A stretch of DNA of 13,489 nucleotides from an uncultured Bacilli bacterium (GTDB lineage Bacteria; Bacillota_I; Bacilli_A; RF39; UBA660), in NCBI GenBank assembly GCA_910586635.1, contig CAJUJA010000034.1:1-13489 (forward strand). The letters are read 5' to 3'. Below the pieces are notes generated by a model. The model saw only the letters and a list, made by a program, of their open reading frames with translations, had not been told where the DNA came from and did not search any database. Each line of letters opens with the position of its first letter. Position 1 is the stretch's first letter. Below, piece after piece: positions 8,225-13,457 of this stretch. The translations under genes were made by a program, and so were the position numbers.

Positions 8225-8269
8225 GATTGATAGGAAACTCGGACAAATCAATTCCGAGAGTAATAAATT

Positions 8270-8292
8270 ACTAGCTTAAATGCTAGTTTTTT
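8270..8292 (+). terminator. Terminator after ssrA
   Basis: ACTAGC (8270-8275), loop TTAAAT, GCTAGT (8282-8287), then a T run. A second short inverted repeat, CTCGGA/TCCGAG (8239-8259), lies between the CCA end and this terminator and may assist 3'-end processing. Confidence 0.75.
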
Positions 8293-8316
8293 TGTTATGT
8301 AAAGGAGTTGATTATA

Positions 8317-8592
8317 GTGTTAACAATAGAAACTAAAGAAACAAAGATAAGTGATGAATTAAAAAGAAAGATTGAAATGATAGGAAAATTTACAAATACT
8401 ACTCCACTTATTACAAATGGAAGTGTCCTTAATCTTAAAGGAACAAACATCGCTTATGTAAAACCTCATACAGTAGTTATTAAGGAAAGATTATATTTCT
8501 TCTTTGAGGAATGTGATGAGGTGTTTATTGATAATTTATATCACAAAATCAAGATGAAAGATTTAGAAGAATTTATCAAATCTAATAATTAA
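8317..8592 (+). CDS. Hypothetical protein at the ssrA-downstream junction
   Basis: A 91-residue protein that I do not recognise. GTG at 8317 is chosen because AAGGAG (8302-8307) sits 9 bases upstream; TTG at 8308 directly touches the ribosome site and is unlikely. The protein is Lys/Glu/Ile-rich. It has a helical N-terminus (TKISDELKRKIEMIGKF, 9-25), a middle of probable beta strands, and a C-terminal helix KMKDLEEFIKSNN. There is no signal peptide or membrane helix. It starts only about 25 bases after the ssrA terminator and may be the first gene of the inserted DNA or the last resident gene. No function can be assigned. Confidence 0.6.
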   Translation: MLTIETKETKISDELKRKIEMIGKFTNTTPLITNGSVLNLKGTNIAYVKPHTVVIKERLYFFFEECDEVFIDNLYHKIKMKDLEEFIKSNN

Positions 8593-8841
8593 ATAATCAT
8601 ATCCCGAGTGTTATCCTATTTTATGTGTATTAAAAATGAAATTTAGTTTACTATTTTGTGTACGATTTAGTTTATTGAAAAATGACCTGTCAAGATGATA
8701 ATATGGTATCATAGCTTATATATAGGCTGATTGAGAACTTGATTTTTAGTCTTATACCTAGTAAATATAAGGAAAAGTTAATTGTTAAGACGACAAAATG
8801 GTAGTTAGAAATACGAAAAAATTTCAAACATTTTATCCTTA
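8593..8841. other. Intergenic stretch without a recognisable gene
   Basis: About 250 bases with no convincing reading frame. Two exact copies of ATTTAGTTTA (8641-8650 and 8665-8674) lie 24 bases apart. ATGATA/TATCAT (8695-8700, 8707-8712) form a small hairpin. TTGAAA (8675-8680) and GATAAT (8697-8702), 16 bases apart, are a weak promoter candidate with no gene close behind. Nothing else stands out. Confidence 0.4.
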
Positions 8842-8869
8842 TTGACTTTAGGAAATCAAGTGTTATAAT
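8842..8869 (+). promoter_or_regulatory. Promoter of the 8984-10787 (mob) operon
   Basis: TTGACT (8842-8847), a 16-base spacer, and an extended -10 TGTTATAAT (TATAAT at 8864-8869). Transcription should start near 8876, leaving a leader of about 108 bases before the coding start at 8984. Confidence 0.75.
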
Positions 8870-8879
8870 ATGCTATGAT

Positions 8880-8957
8880 AGGAGGAATTTATCAAAAAAG
8901 CACACATTTAATATAGTTTTAAAGGTTAACACAAGGGAAAAAATCTCTTGTGTTTTT
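8880..8957 (+). promoter_or_regulatory. Leader with orphan Shine-Dalgarno and terminator hairpin (attenuator candidate)
   Basis: Just after the predicted transcript start is a perfect AGGAGG (8880-8885) with no ATG, GTG or TTG at proper distance; the spaced codon is ATC (8891). Then AACACAAGGG (8928-8937), loop AAAAAAT, CTCTTGTGTT (8945-8954) form a 10-bp stem with one G-U pair, followed by TTTTTG. This is a good intrinsic terminator inside the leader of the next gene. Either expression of that gene needs readthrough, or an RNA of about 80 nt is made here. I see no strong alternative pairing partner. Confidence 0.55.
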
Positions 8958-8983
8958 GTATGAAAATGAAAGGAATGATGAAT

Positions 8984-9532
8984 ATGAGTAATAAAAAATT
9001 AAAAGTTGCTGTTTATTTAAGAATTGGAAGTTACGACAAACACGAAGAAGAAAAACAAAAAATTATCTCTACTTATATTGATGATGTAGAAATAGAAAAG
9101 ATAGGAGAAAAAATAGAAATTAAGAATATAAACTTAAGAGAGTCGCTTTTTGAAGATATAAAAAATCATCATATTAAATATAATACTCCACTTGATTTAT
9201 ATATTTTTGAAGATGAAAGTGGCTCTCCTATTCCAATGGCTCATGGACAGTTAAAAACAAGAGAACAAGCTAAAGAATATGCAAATAAACTAAAGAAATT
9301 TTATGATATCAATTATTATGGAGTTATTCCTAATGATGATTTAACGAATATGAGTTTTCAACCTAAAAATAAATTAGAAAAGATAATTAGATTTATTCCT
9401 TTAAAAAGTGAAAAAACTTATCATCAAAAAAGATTTGAACTAGGAATACTGACTATTAATTTAAGCAATGTTTTAGATAAAAATAATCATTTATTTTATC
9501 AAGAAAGGAGTGGGGAATTATTAACAAATTAA
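8984..9532 (+). CDS. Unknown protein with a serine-recombinase-like first strand
   Basis: A 182-residue protein encoded 22 bases before the relaxase gene. ATG 8984 follows AAAGGA (8969-8974) with 9 bases spacing; several in-frame ATGs lie upstream (8960, 8966, 8975, 8978). Residues 5-14, KLKVAVYLRI, resemble the first beta strand of resolvase/invertase-type serine recombinases (KVAIYxRVS), and GSYDKHEEEKQ continues in a similar style. However, the residue at the catalytic-serine position appears to be Gly, followed by Ser. No other resolvase motif is visible, and the DNA-binding half is absent. The rest (LYIFEDESGSPIPMAHGQ, 76-93; a Lys/Glu-rich helix at about 95-115) is unfamiliar. Position suggests an accessory mobilization or regulatory role, but this is inference only. 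Confidence 0.7.
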   Translation: MSNKKLKVAVYLRIGSYDKHEEEKQKIISTYIDDVEIEKIGEKIEIKNINLRESLFEDIKNHHIKYNTPLDLYIFEDESGSPIPMAHGQLKTREQAKEYANKLKKFYDINYYGVIPNDDLTNMSFQPKNKLEKIIRFIPLKSEKTYHQKRFELGILTINLSNVLDKNNHLFYQERSGELLTN

Positions 9533-9554
9533 ATATAAAAAAGGAGTTAGTTAG

Positions 9555-10787
9555 ATGAATTTAAACTATGCCATATTTAGAAGTGAACCTATTTATACAA
9601 TCAATGATTTAGCACAGATAGGTTCTCATAATAAACGAGAAAAAAAGTCTTATAACTCTAATCCTGACATAAAAAAAGAATTATCAAAAAACAATATTGA
9701 TTTAGTACCCTTATCGGATAAATACGTTAAGGGTTTTTATAATTTAACAAAAGAATATAAAAAAGAACACGAAGAACGTATGAACGTGATGCGTGAGGAT
9801 CGAAAGAAAACTTATAAGCAAATGTTAGATAAATCAAGAAATGTTGTCGCAGATGAATTGTTATTTACTGCAACAAATGAGTTTTTTAATGATATGACAA
9901 AAGAAGATATACTTGATTGGGCTAATACTTGTATGGAGTTTGTTTATGAAGATTTAGGTTATACCAAAAATCCAGTGTTACATTCTACTATCAATTTAGA
10001 TGAGAAAACCCCTCATATTCATTGTAAGAAGTTTGATAAAAGAACAAACACCGAAAGATATACCATTTCTAAAAAGCAATATATCAAAGATAAAATACAT
10101 CTTTCAGAACTACAAGATAAATACCATAAAAGATTAACTGATAAAGGTTTTGATTTAGAAAGAGGAATTAAAAATAGTGATAATAAGCATATTCAAATTA
10201 AAGAATATAAAAAAGTTACAAGAAAAATCAACCAAACCCTAGATGTTAGAAATAAGAAGTTAAATAATGCTATGGAAGAGTTACAGGAAAAAGTACAAAC
10301 AAATAAGGAAACTCTTTTTGATAAGGAATATGTCAAGATTAAAAAAGATACCTTTGATAGTATGAATAAGGTAATTAAGGAAACAAAAAAAGTTATGGAA
10401 GTTCAACCAAAACTACAACAAGCCTACAAAGAAGTAGATAATTATGTTCAAAGTTATCAAAGTCTACAAAAAGAAAATATGAATATTCAAAAAGAAGTGA
10501 AAATTTTACAATATAAAAATAACCAACTTCAAAAAGAAAAGGATAATCTTATTTCTTATTTAAAGGCTATTTTAAGGGCAATAAAAGCCTTTTTTAGAAA
10601 ATTATTATTAACTGGTAACGAGAAGACAAAAGACACAACTACAAAGGAAATAAAACAATATTATGATAATGATGATTTTACTAAAAATGATGTATATGAT
10701 ATTGCAAGAGAAACGACCAAAGAAGATGAATTACTTGATTATATAGATTACGACTATTATTACGATAAAGATGATTTTTCCATATAA
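9555..10787 (+). CDS. MobV/Pre-family plasmid mobilization relaxase, probably impaired
   Basis: A 410-residue protein of the MobV (Mob/Pre) family, which nicks oriT and leads DNA transfer. Motif I is IGSHNKREKKSYNSNPDIKK (22-41), with H25 in the position of the catalytic histidine. The metal motif is INLDEKTPHIHC (146-157): in pMV158 MobM three histidines bind the metal (HLDE...PHxH), but here the first is N147, while E150, H154 and H156 remain. After HIHC the protein goes straight to KKFDKRTNTERYTISKKQY; the usual strand of about six residues (type xVVPLV) seems lost, at the junction near 10025/10026. LSELQDKYHKRLTDKGFDLE (183-202) is typical. Residues about 225-345 form a coiled coil, and the tail is acidic and Tyr-rich. 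ATG 9555 follows AAGGAG (9541-9546). It is probably co-transcribed with the preceding gene. The family call is sure; loss of activity is inference. Confidence 0.88.
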   Translation: MNLNYAIFRSEPIYTINDLAQIGSHNKREKKSYNSNPDIKKELSKNNIDLVPLSDKYVKGFYNLTKEYKKEHEERMNVMREDRKKTYKQMLDKSRNVVADELLFTATNEFFNDMTKEDILDWANTCMEFVYEDLGYTKNPVLHSTINLDEKTPHIHCKKFDKRTNTERYTISKKQYIKDKIHLSELQDKYHKRLTDKGFDLERGIKNSDNKHIQIKEYKKVTRKINQTLDVRNKKLNNAMEELQEKVQTNKETLFDKEYVKIKKDTFDSMNKVIKETKKVMEVQPKLQQAYKEVDNYVQSYQSLQKENMNIQKEVKILQYKNNQLQKEKDNLISYLKAILRAIKAFFRKLLLTGNEKTKDTTTKEIKQYYDNDDFTKNDVYDIARETTKEDELLDYIDYDYYYDKDDFSI

Positions 10788-10789
10788 AA

Positions 10790-10829
10790 AAAAACACTAA
10801 CATATAGCAATAGAGATGATAGTGTTTTT
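10790..10829. terminator. Bidirectional terminator between mob and the XRE gene
   Basis: AAAAACACTA (10790-10799) and TAGTGTTTTT (10820-10829) form a 10-bp stem around a 20-base loop, with T runs on both strands. It lies between two convergent genes and can end both transcripts. Confidence 0.75.
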
Positions 10830-10830
10830 C

Positions 10831-11046
10831 TTATTTCTTTTTTTCAATAGTAACTGTAATATTCTTTTTTTTACACCAGTCTAGAAATGTATGTAAATAT
10901 AGATTTCTTTCTCCAGTTTCTACTTTGGAAATAGTAGAATAACTTTTATTAACAGATTGAGCAAATTGTTCTTGTGTATTGTTGCACCATTCACGTAACA
11001 TTATAACTATATCTTGGACTGGTATTTTAGTAATATCGGCTTTCAT
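10831..11046 (-). CDS. Small XRE-family helix-turn-helix regulator
   Basis: A 71-residue DNA-binding protein. A Cro/CI-type helix-turn-helix spans about residues 10-60: MLREWCNNTQEQFAQSVN (helices 1-2), KSYSTISKVETGERN (recognition helix and the ETGERN turn), then LHTFLDWCKKKN. It consists of little more than the HTH, as is common for repressors of mobile elements. The AAGGAG site lies 11-17 bases before the ATG (11046). It is divergent from the 11161 operon. The shared 114-base intergenic region carries three TTCACTA-type boxes, two of them immediately upstream of this gene, so it likely represses itself and the opposite operon. That target is inferred from position. Confidence 0.85.
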   Translation of the reverse strand: MKADITKIPVQDIVIMLREWCNNTQEQFAQSVNKSYSTISKVETGERNLYLHTFLDWCKKKNITVTIEKKK

Positions 11047-11061
11047 ATCTTTTTATCTCCT

Positions 11062-11146
11062 TTCACTATAGGTGGTATCACTAATAGTATCGACAATATT
11101 ACATCTTATATGAGATAATTAGTTAAAATCTTTCACTACTAGTGAA
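11062..11146. promoter_or_regulatory. Operator-like boxes in the divergent intergenic region
   Basis: One perfect 15-base palindrome, TTCACTACTAGTGAA (11132-11146), lies just before the plus-strand operon. Two related, degenerate 15-base boxes sit directly side by side at the other end: TTCACTATAGGTGGT (11062-11076) and ATCACTAATAGTATC (11077-11091). The arrangement of two adjacent sites at one promoter and one at the other suits a small XRE repressor controlling divergent promoters. Confidence 0.55.
11090..11119 (+). promoter_or_regulatory. Candidate promoter of the 11161-12053 operon
   Basis: TCGACA (11090-11095), an 18-base spacer, and an extended -10 TGAGATAAT (GATAAT at 11114-11119). 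The palindrome at 11132-11146 would lie just downstream of the start site, where a repressor could block transcription. Confidence 0.4.
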
Positions 11147-11160
11147 GAAGCGAGGGAGAA

Positions 11161-11481
11161 ATGACTAAAAATAGAACTAATGTAGAAAATAAATATGGTA
11201 TAGGAAATCTTGAGGGAGAAGGATTAGAAAAAGATAATAAACTTATGAAAGAGCAGGATCGATATATGGAATACTCTAGAGCCAAAGAGATTACTAATTA
11301 TTTTATGTTATTTAAAAAATATGATAGAAAAGAAGATTGTTCCTATGGAGTTATGGCAAGCAGTATTTTACAAGAAATATTTCCTATTACTATAGAAAGA
11401 GAAAAAAGAATAATAGAACTATCTATAGATATTTTGTTAAAGGAATATGGTATTGAGGTTAAAATTGAAGATAGAGTTTAA
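11161..11481 (+). CDS. Hypothetical protein, first gene of a regulatory operon
   Basis: A 106-residue protein that I do not recognise. The N-terminal 40 residues are polar and probably flexible (NRTNVENKYGIGNLEGEGLE). The remainder is helical, with SRAKEITNYFMLFKKYD (39-55), and CSYGVMASSILQEIFPITIE leading into a last helix. The start ATG at 11161 follows GAGGGAG closely. Its 3' end overlaps the start of the next gene (XRE) in another frame, so translation is probably coupled. It sits first in an operon with two putative DNA-binding proteins, under the operator-like palindrome at 11132-11146. Confidence 0.7.
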   Translation: MTKNRTNVENKYGIGNLEGEGLEKDNKLMKEQDRYMEYSRAKEITNYFMLFKKYDRKEDCSYGVMASSILQEIFPITIEREKRIIELSIDILLKEYGIEVKIEDRV

Positions 11482-11758
11482 CTCTTTAAGTGAGTTATTT
11501 AGTTTCAATATCAAGTATTATAGATACTTAAATAATTATTCACAAGAAAAATTGGCTGAACTGTGTGATTTAAGTCCTAGATATATTTCAGATATTGAAA
11601 GAGGCCGTAAGTGGTTTGCTTTTTCTAATGTTGTAAGAATTGCAAAAGTATTCAATATTGAATATTATGAGCTTTTTATCAATACTGAAAGAGATATAAA
11701 CATTATTAAGAGAATGAAATATAGTAGACAATATAATCAAAAAAAGTTGGGGAGATAG
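11465..11758 (+). CDS. XRE-family helix-turn-helix regulator
   Basis: A DNA-binding protein of about 97 residues. A complete XRE helix-turn-helix is present: FSFNIKYYRYLNNYSQEKLA (12-31), ELCDLSPRYISDIERGRKWF, then NVVRIAKVFNIEYYELF. The SQEKLAEL and YISDIERGRK segments are family hallmarks. The start is uncertain. TTG 11465 has GAGG (11455-11458) 6 bases upstream and begins just before the conserved domain; ATG 11447 (6 residues longer) has AAAGGA only 2 bases away. Either way it overlaps the end of the preceding gene. The next gene starts 1 base after its stop, so the three genes form a tight operon. Its target is unknown. Confidence 0.85.
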   Translation: MKIEFNSLSELFSFNIKYYRYLNNYSQEKLAELCDLSPRYISDIERGRKWFAFSNVVRIAKVFNIEYYELFINTERDINIIKRMKYSRQYNQKKLGR

Positions 11759-11759
11759 T

Positions 11760-12053
11760 ATGAAATTATATTCAGTTAGAAAAATAGACAAACTAGGTAG
11801 AATTTGTATTCCAAAAGAATATACAAAAATATTAGATATGAAAGAAGATGACTACATAGATATACAATTATCGGAAAATGAAATTGTTTTAAAAAAGCAC
11901 AAACAAACTATAAATTATGGAATGCTTATTAGTAATATATTAGTACAGGAAAAAGGTACAGAATATAAAGATTATCTAATTACAAATGAGGATATATCAA
12001 ATTTCAAATTACTAATTAATCACTTTATTTTAGAAATGATAAAGAAAAAATAG
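11760..12053 (+). CDS. AbrB/SpoVT-like swapped-hairpin DNA-binding protein
   Basis: A 97-residue protein. The first 46 residues fit the AbrB/MazE-type swapped-hairpin fold: SVRKIDKLGRICIPKEYTKI (5-24), then LDMKEDDYIDIQLSENEIVL (25-44). The pattern D-x-x-GRI-x-IPKE is the family core. The C-terminal half (about 50-97) is not recognised; it could be a dimerization or partner-binding part. It starts 1 base after the XRE gene, with GGGGAG as ribosome site. Such proteins serve either as transition-state-type regulators or as antitoxins. No toxin-like partner is obvious next to it, so a regulator is more likely. Confidence 0.8.
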   Translation: MKLYSVRKIDKLGRICIPKEYTKILDMKEDDYIDIQLSENEIVLKKHKQTINYGMLISNILVQEKGTEYKDYLITNEDISNFKLLINHFILEMIKKK

Positions 12054-12065
12054 AGCATTAAATTT

Positions 12066-12104
12066 CAAAAAATCGAAAGAAACGTTGTAACTAACGATTT
12101 TTTG
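12066..12104. terminator. Terminator after the AbrB-like gene
   Basis: CAAAAAATCG (12066-12075) and CGATTTTTTG (12095-12104) form a 10-bp stem. An alternative inner pairing CGTT/AACG (12083-12086, 12093-12096) gives a bulged hairpin. It ends the 11161-12053 operon. Confidence 0.6.
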
Positions 12105-12108
12105 GGAA

Positions 12109-12203
12109 ACTTATTTGTTACTCCAAATAAGTAACACACTACGATATTGGCAGAGCCAATAACGAGTGTGCCAAAGGGGGAGAACCCTTTGGAAACCCCT
12201 TTC
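12109..12203. other. Putative origin of transfer (oriT) of MobV type
   Basis: Hairpins are packed one after another. ACTTATTTG/CAAATAAGT (12109-12117, 12124-12132) is followed by a long hairpin, CACACT-A-CG-A-TATTGGC / GCCAATA-A-CG-AGTGTG (12135-12170), with an AGA loop. Then CCAAAGGG/CCCTTTGG (12171-12178, 12185-12192) competes with AAAGGGG/CCCCTTT (12173-12179, 12196-12202). In pMV158, the reference for MobV relaxases, the nick falls right after TAGTGTG at the base of a CACAC...GTGTG hairpin. Here AGTGTG occupies the same place, so a nick after 12170 is predicted by analogy. The local base composition is much richer in G/C than the flanks. No start codon with a ribosome site makes this region coding. 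Confidence 0.6.
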
Positions 12204-12247
12204 AAGCAACATATTACAAACTACGTAAGTAATATCGTTGCTTTTTC
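12204..12247 (+). terminator. Strong terminator-like hairpin after oriT
   Basis: AAGCAAC-ATATTAC (12204-12217), an 11-base loop, then GTAATAT-C-GTTGCTT (12229-12243) with one bulged C, followed by a T run. It is the strongest terminator-like structure in this area, although no gene reading into it from the left starts closer than the AbrB-like gene. Confidence 0.65.
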
Positions 12248-12255
12248 TTATGTAA

Positions 12256-12297
12256 GAAAAAGATATGCAAATTTCTATTTTTTTACATATCTTTTTC
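12256..12297 (-). terminator. Terminator overlapping the end of the minus-strand gene
   Basis: GAAAAAGATATG (12256-12267) and CATATCTTTTTC (12286-12297) form a 12-bp stem around 18 bases. One arm lies in the last codons of the minus-strand gene (stop at 12275-12277). On the minus strand the stem is followed by a TTAC sequence rather than a clean T run, but the arm itself ends in TTTTT. Confidence 0.5.
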
Positions 12298-12988
12298 CTT
12301 GCATAAAATCATCATCGAATCTATTAACGTAATCCTTAATATTTCTTATTTTATCTCCACATTTTTGTAATGTTTCTCTATCAAATACAAGATATGGAGA
12401 TTGTTTAATATCTGCATAAATAGGTCTATTATTGTAATTAACTAAAACACCATAGGGTTGATAAAGACAAGAGGGGAACGTAAATATCTCTAGTTTATCA
12501 AAGGTAAAGTTTTCGTCGTTTTTATCATAACCATACATACGATAGACATTTCCTTTTAAATCTACTATACTACCACATTCCTCATTATTTTCCCTAATAC
12601 CCATTGTATAAAAAGAATCTGTAATTGGTCTTTTAATTAAATCCATATCATCAACTATAACAAATTTTTTTATCCGAGGAAGGATAATTCCTTGACCATA
12701 TCTGTTAGTTATTTCATCGTAAAACATAATAGTACATAAATCAAGAGGATACATTGTAGGTTCCCATGTTTCATGTATTTTCTTTTCATAAGGAATTAAA
12801 TCTTTTTCCAATCTTACAGTTCCTTTTTGGTTATCACGATAATAAAGGTGAGTTATATCATCTTGTTCTGCAACTATTACTTCTGCTTTTGTATTTACAA
12901 TGTCATATACATCTTTTAAATCACTTATCGTACATGTACTGCTATCAATTTTTTCTCTTATTTTTTTTAATTCTTCTAACTCGCTCAT
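12275..12988 (-). CDS. Hypothetical protein of a mobile element
   Basis: A 237-residue soluble protein that I do not recognise. An N-terminal helix (MSELEELKKIREKIDSS) and SDLKDVYDIVNTKAEVIVAE (23-42) precede a body rich in aromatic and acidic residues with many probable strands, for example GQGIILPRIKKFVIVDDMDL. It ends with a basic tail, QGKRYVKK. There is no signal peptide or membrane helix. The start is ATG 12988: the GGAGGAAC ribosome site lies between it and an in-frame ATG at 13003. It is a single-gene unit, transcribed against the operon to its left, with a terminator at its end. A TATAAT on the minus strand (13037-13042) could be its -10, but the -35 is poor. Cargo (for example defence or regulation) is possible but not shown. 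Confidence 0.75.
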   Translation of the reverse strand: MSELEELKKIREKIDSSTCTISDLKDVYDIVNTKAEVIVAEQDDITHLYYRDNQKGTVRLEKDLIPYEKKIHETWEPTMYPLDLCTIMFYDEITNRYGQGIILPRIKKFVIVDDMDLIKRPITDSFYTMGIRENNEECGSIVDLKGNVYRMYGYDKNDENFTFDKLEIFTFPSCLYQPYGVLVNYNNRPIYADIKQSPYLVFDRETLQKCGDKIRNIKDYVNRFDDDFMQGKRYVKK

Positions 12989-13002
12989 AAATAGTTCCTC
13001 CA

Positions 13003-13303
13003 TTAAAAGCTATTCTATTTTTAAGAGATTATGCAAATTATATGAAAATAGGCTACACAAATCACTTGTTATAGTATATAATTAATACAGTTAGTAGTTT
13101 ATTACTACCTACTTTTTGGCAATAGAGTGGTTGTCGTACTTCCTCTTTTTTGGCACCATTGACGTTTCTGTTCGAACTTTTTCGGACATTGATATATATA
13201 TAATACCAGTCAATGTAATTGGTATATTTTATTTCCACAGATAATTTTGCTATACTTGGAAAAATCTCTAGAGGGTATCTATAAAAAAAATCAAGTCAAA
13301 AAC
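13003..13303. other. Intergenic stretch with inverted repeats and a micro-ORF
   Basis: About 300 bases lacking a convincing gene. It holds the likely promoter area of the minus-strand gene (TATAAT on the minus strand at 13037-13042), a 26-codon minus-strand frame (13109-13189, starting MSEKVRTETS) without a ribosome site, and two overlapping inverted repeats: ACATTGA/TCAATGT (13186-13192, 13210-13216) and ATACCA/TGGTAT (13203-13208, 13220-13225). CATTGAC at 13157-13163 repeats part of the first. The 13110-13190 part is clearly richer in G/C than its surroundings, which suggests conserved or foreign sequence. Confidence 0.4.
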
Positions 13304-13332
13304 TTGAAGAAAGTCAACAATTATGGTATGAT
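13304..13332 (+). promoter_or_regulatory. Promoter reading out of the right end of the window
   Basis: TTGAAG (13304-13309), a 17-base spacer, and an extended -10 TGGTATGAT (TATGAT at 13327-13332). Transcription should start near 13339. TCAAGT/ACTTGA (13291-13296, 13302-13307), a 6-bp inverted repeat overlapping the -35 box, could be an operator. Confidence 0.65.
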
Positions 13333-13372
13333 GAATATGTCAAGGAAACTTGCATAAAATAAAAAAGGGAAA

Positions 13373-13457
13373 TACTGAACTTTGCCGAGTTGAGTACTTA
13401 CCAAAAAAATTATTTTAGATTAGTACTTAATCTGTTGCAGATTGAGTACTATTTTTC
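13373..13457 (+). promoter_or_regulatory. Transcription attenuator with three exclusive hairpins
   Basis: Three copies of AGTACT (13393, 13422, 13445) allow alternative folds. Hairpin 1: TACT-G-AACT / AGTT-G-AGTA (13373-13381 with 13388-13396) around TTGCCG. Antiterminator: 13389-13398 with 13422-13431, 10 bp including G-U pairs. Terminator: 13422-13433 with 13439-13450, 12 bp including one U-G pair, loop GTTGC, then ATTTTTC. Hairpin 1 hides the antiterminator arm, so the terminator forms unless hairpin 1 is opened. AAAAAAGGG (13361-13369) upstream is a possible ribosome site. The regulated gene would begin beyond 13489. Confidence 0.6.

Noticed and set aside
8675..8702. TTGAAA/GATAAT promoter-like pair in the gap after the 91-residue gene.
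   Set aside because: The match is weak and no coding start follows for 280 bases; the stronger promoter at 8842-8869 serves the operon. Kept only as a remark on the gap.
11588..11791. A 67-codon minus-strand frame opposite the XRE and AbrB-like genes.
   Set aside because: It covers recognised HTH coding sequence on the other strand and has no ribosome site; a shadow frame.
12147..12332. A 61-codon plus-strand frame across the oriT candidate and following hairpins.
   Set aside because: It has no ribosome site, its path is made of hairpin arms and terminators, and it runs into the minus-strand gene; conserved noncoding structure explains it better.
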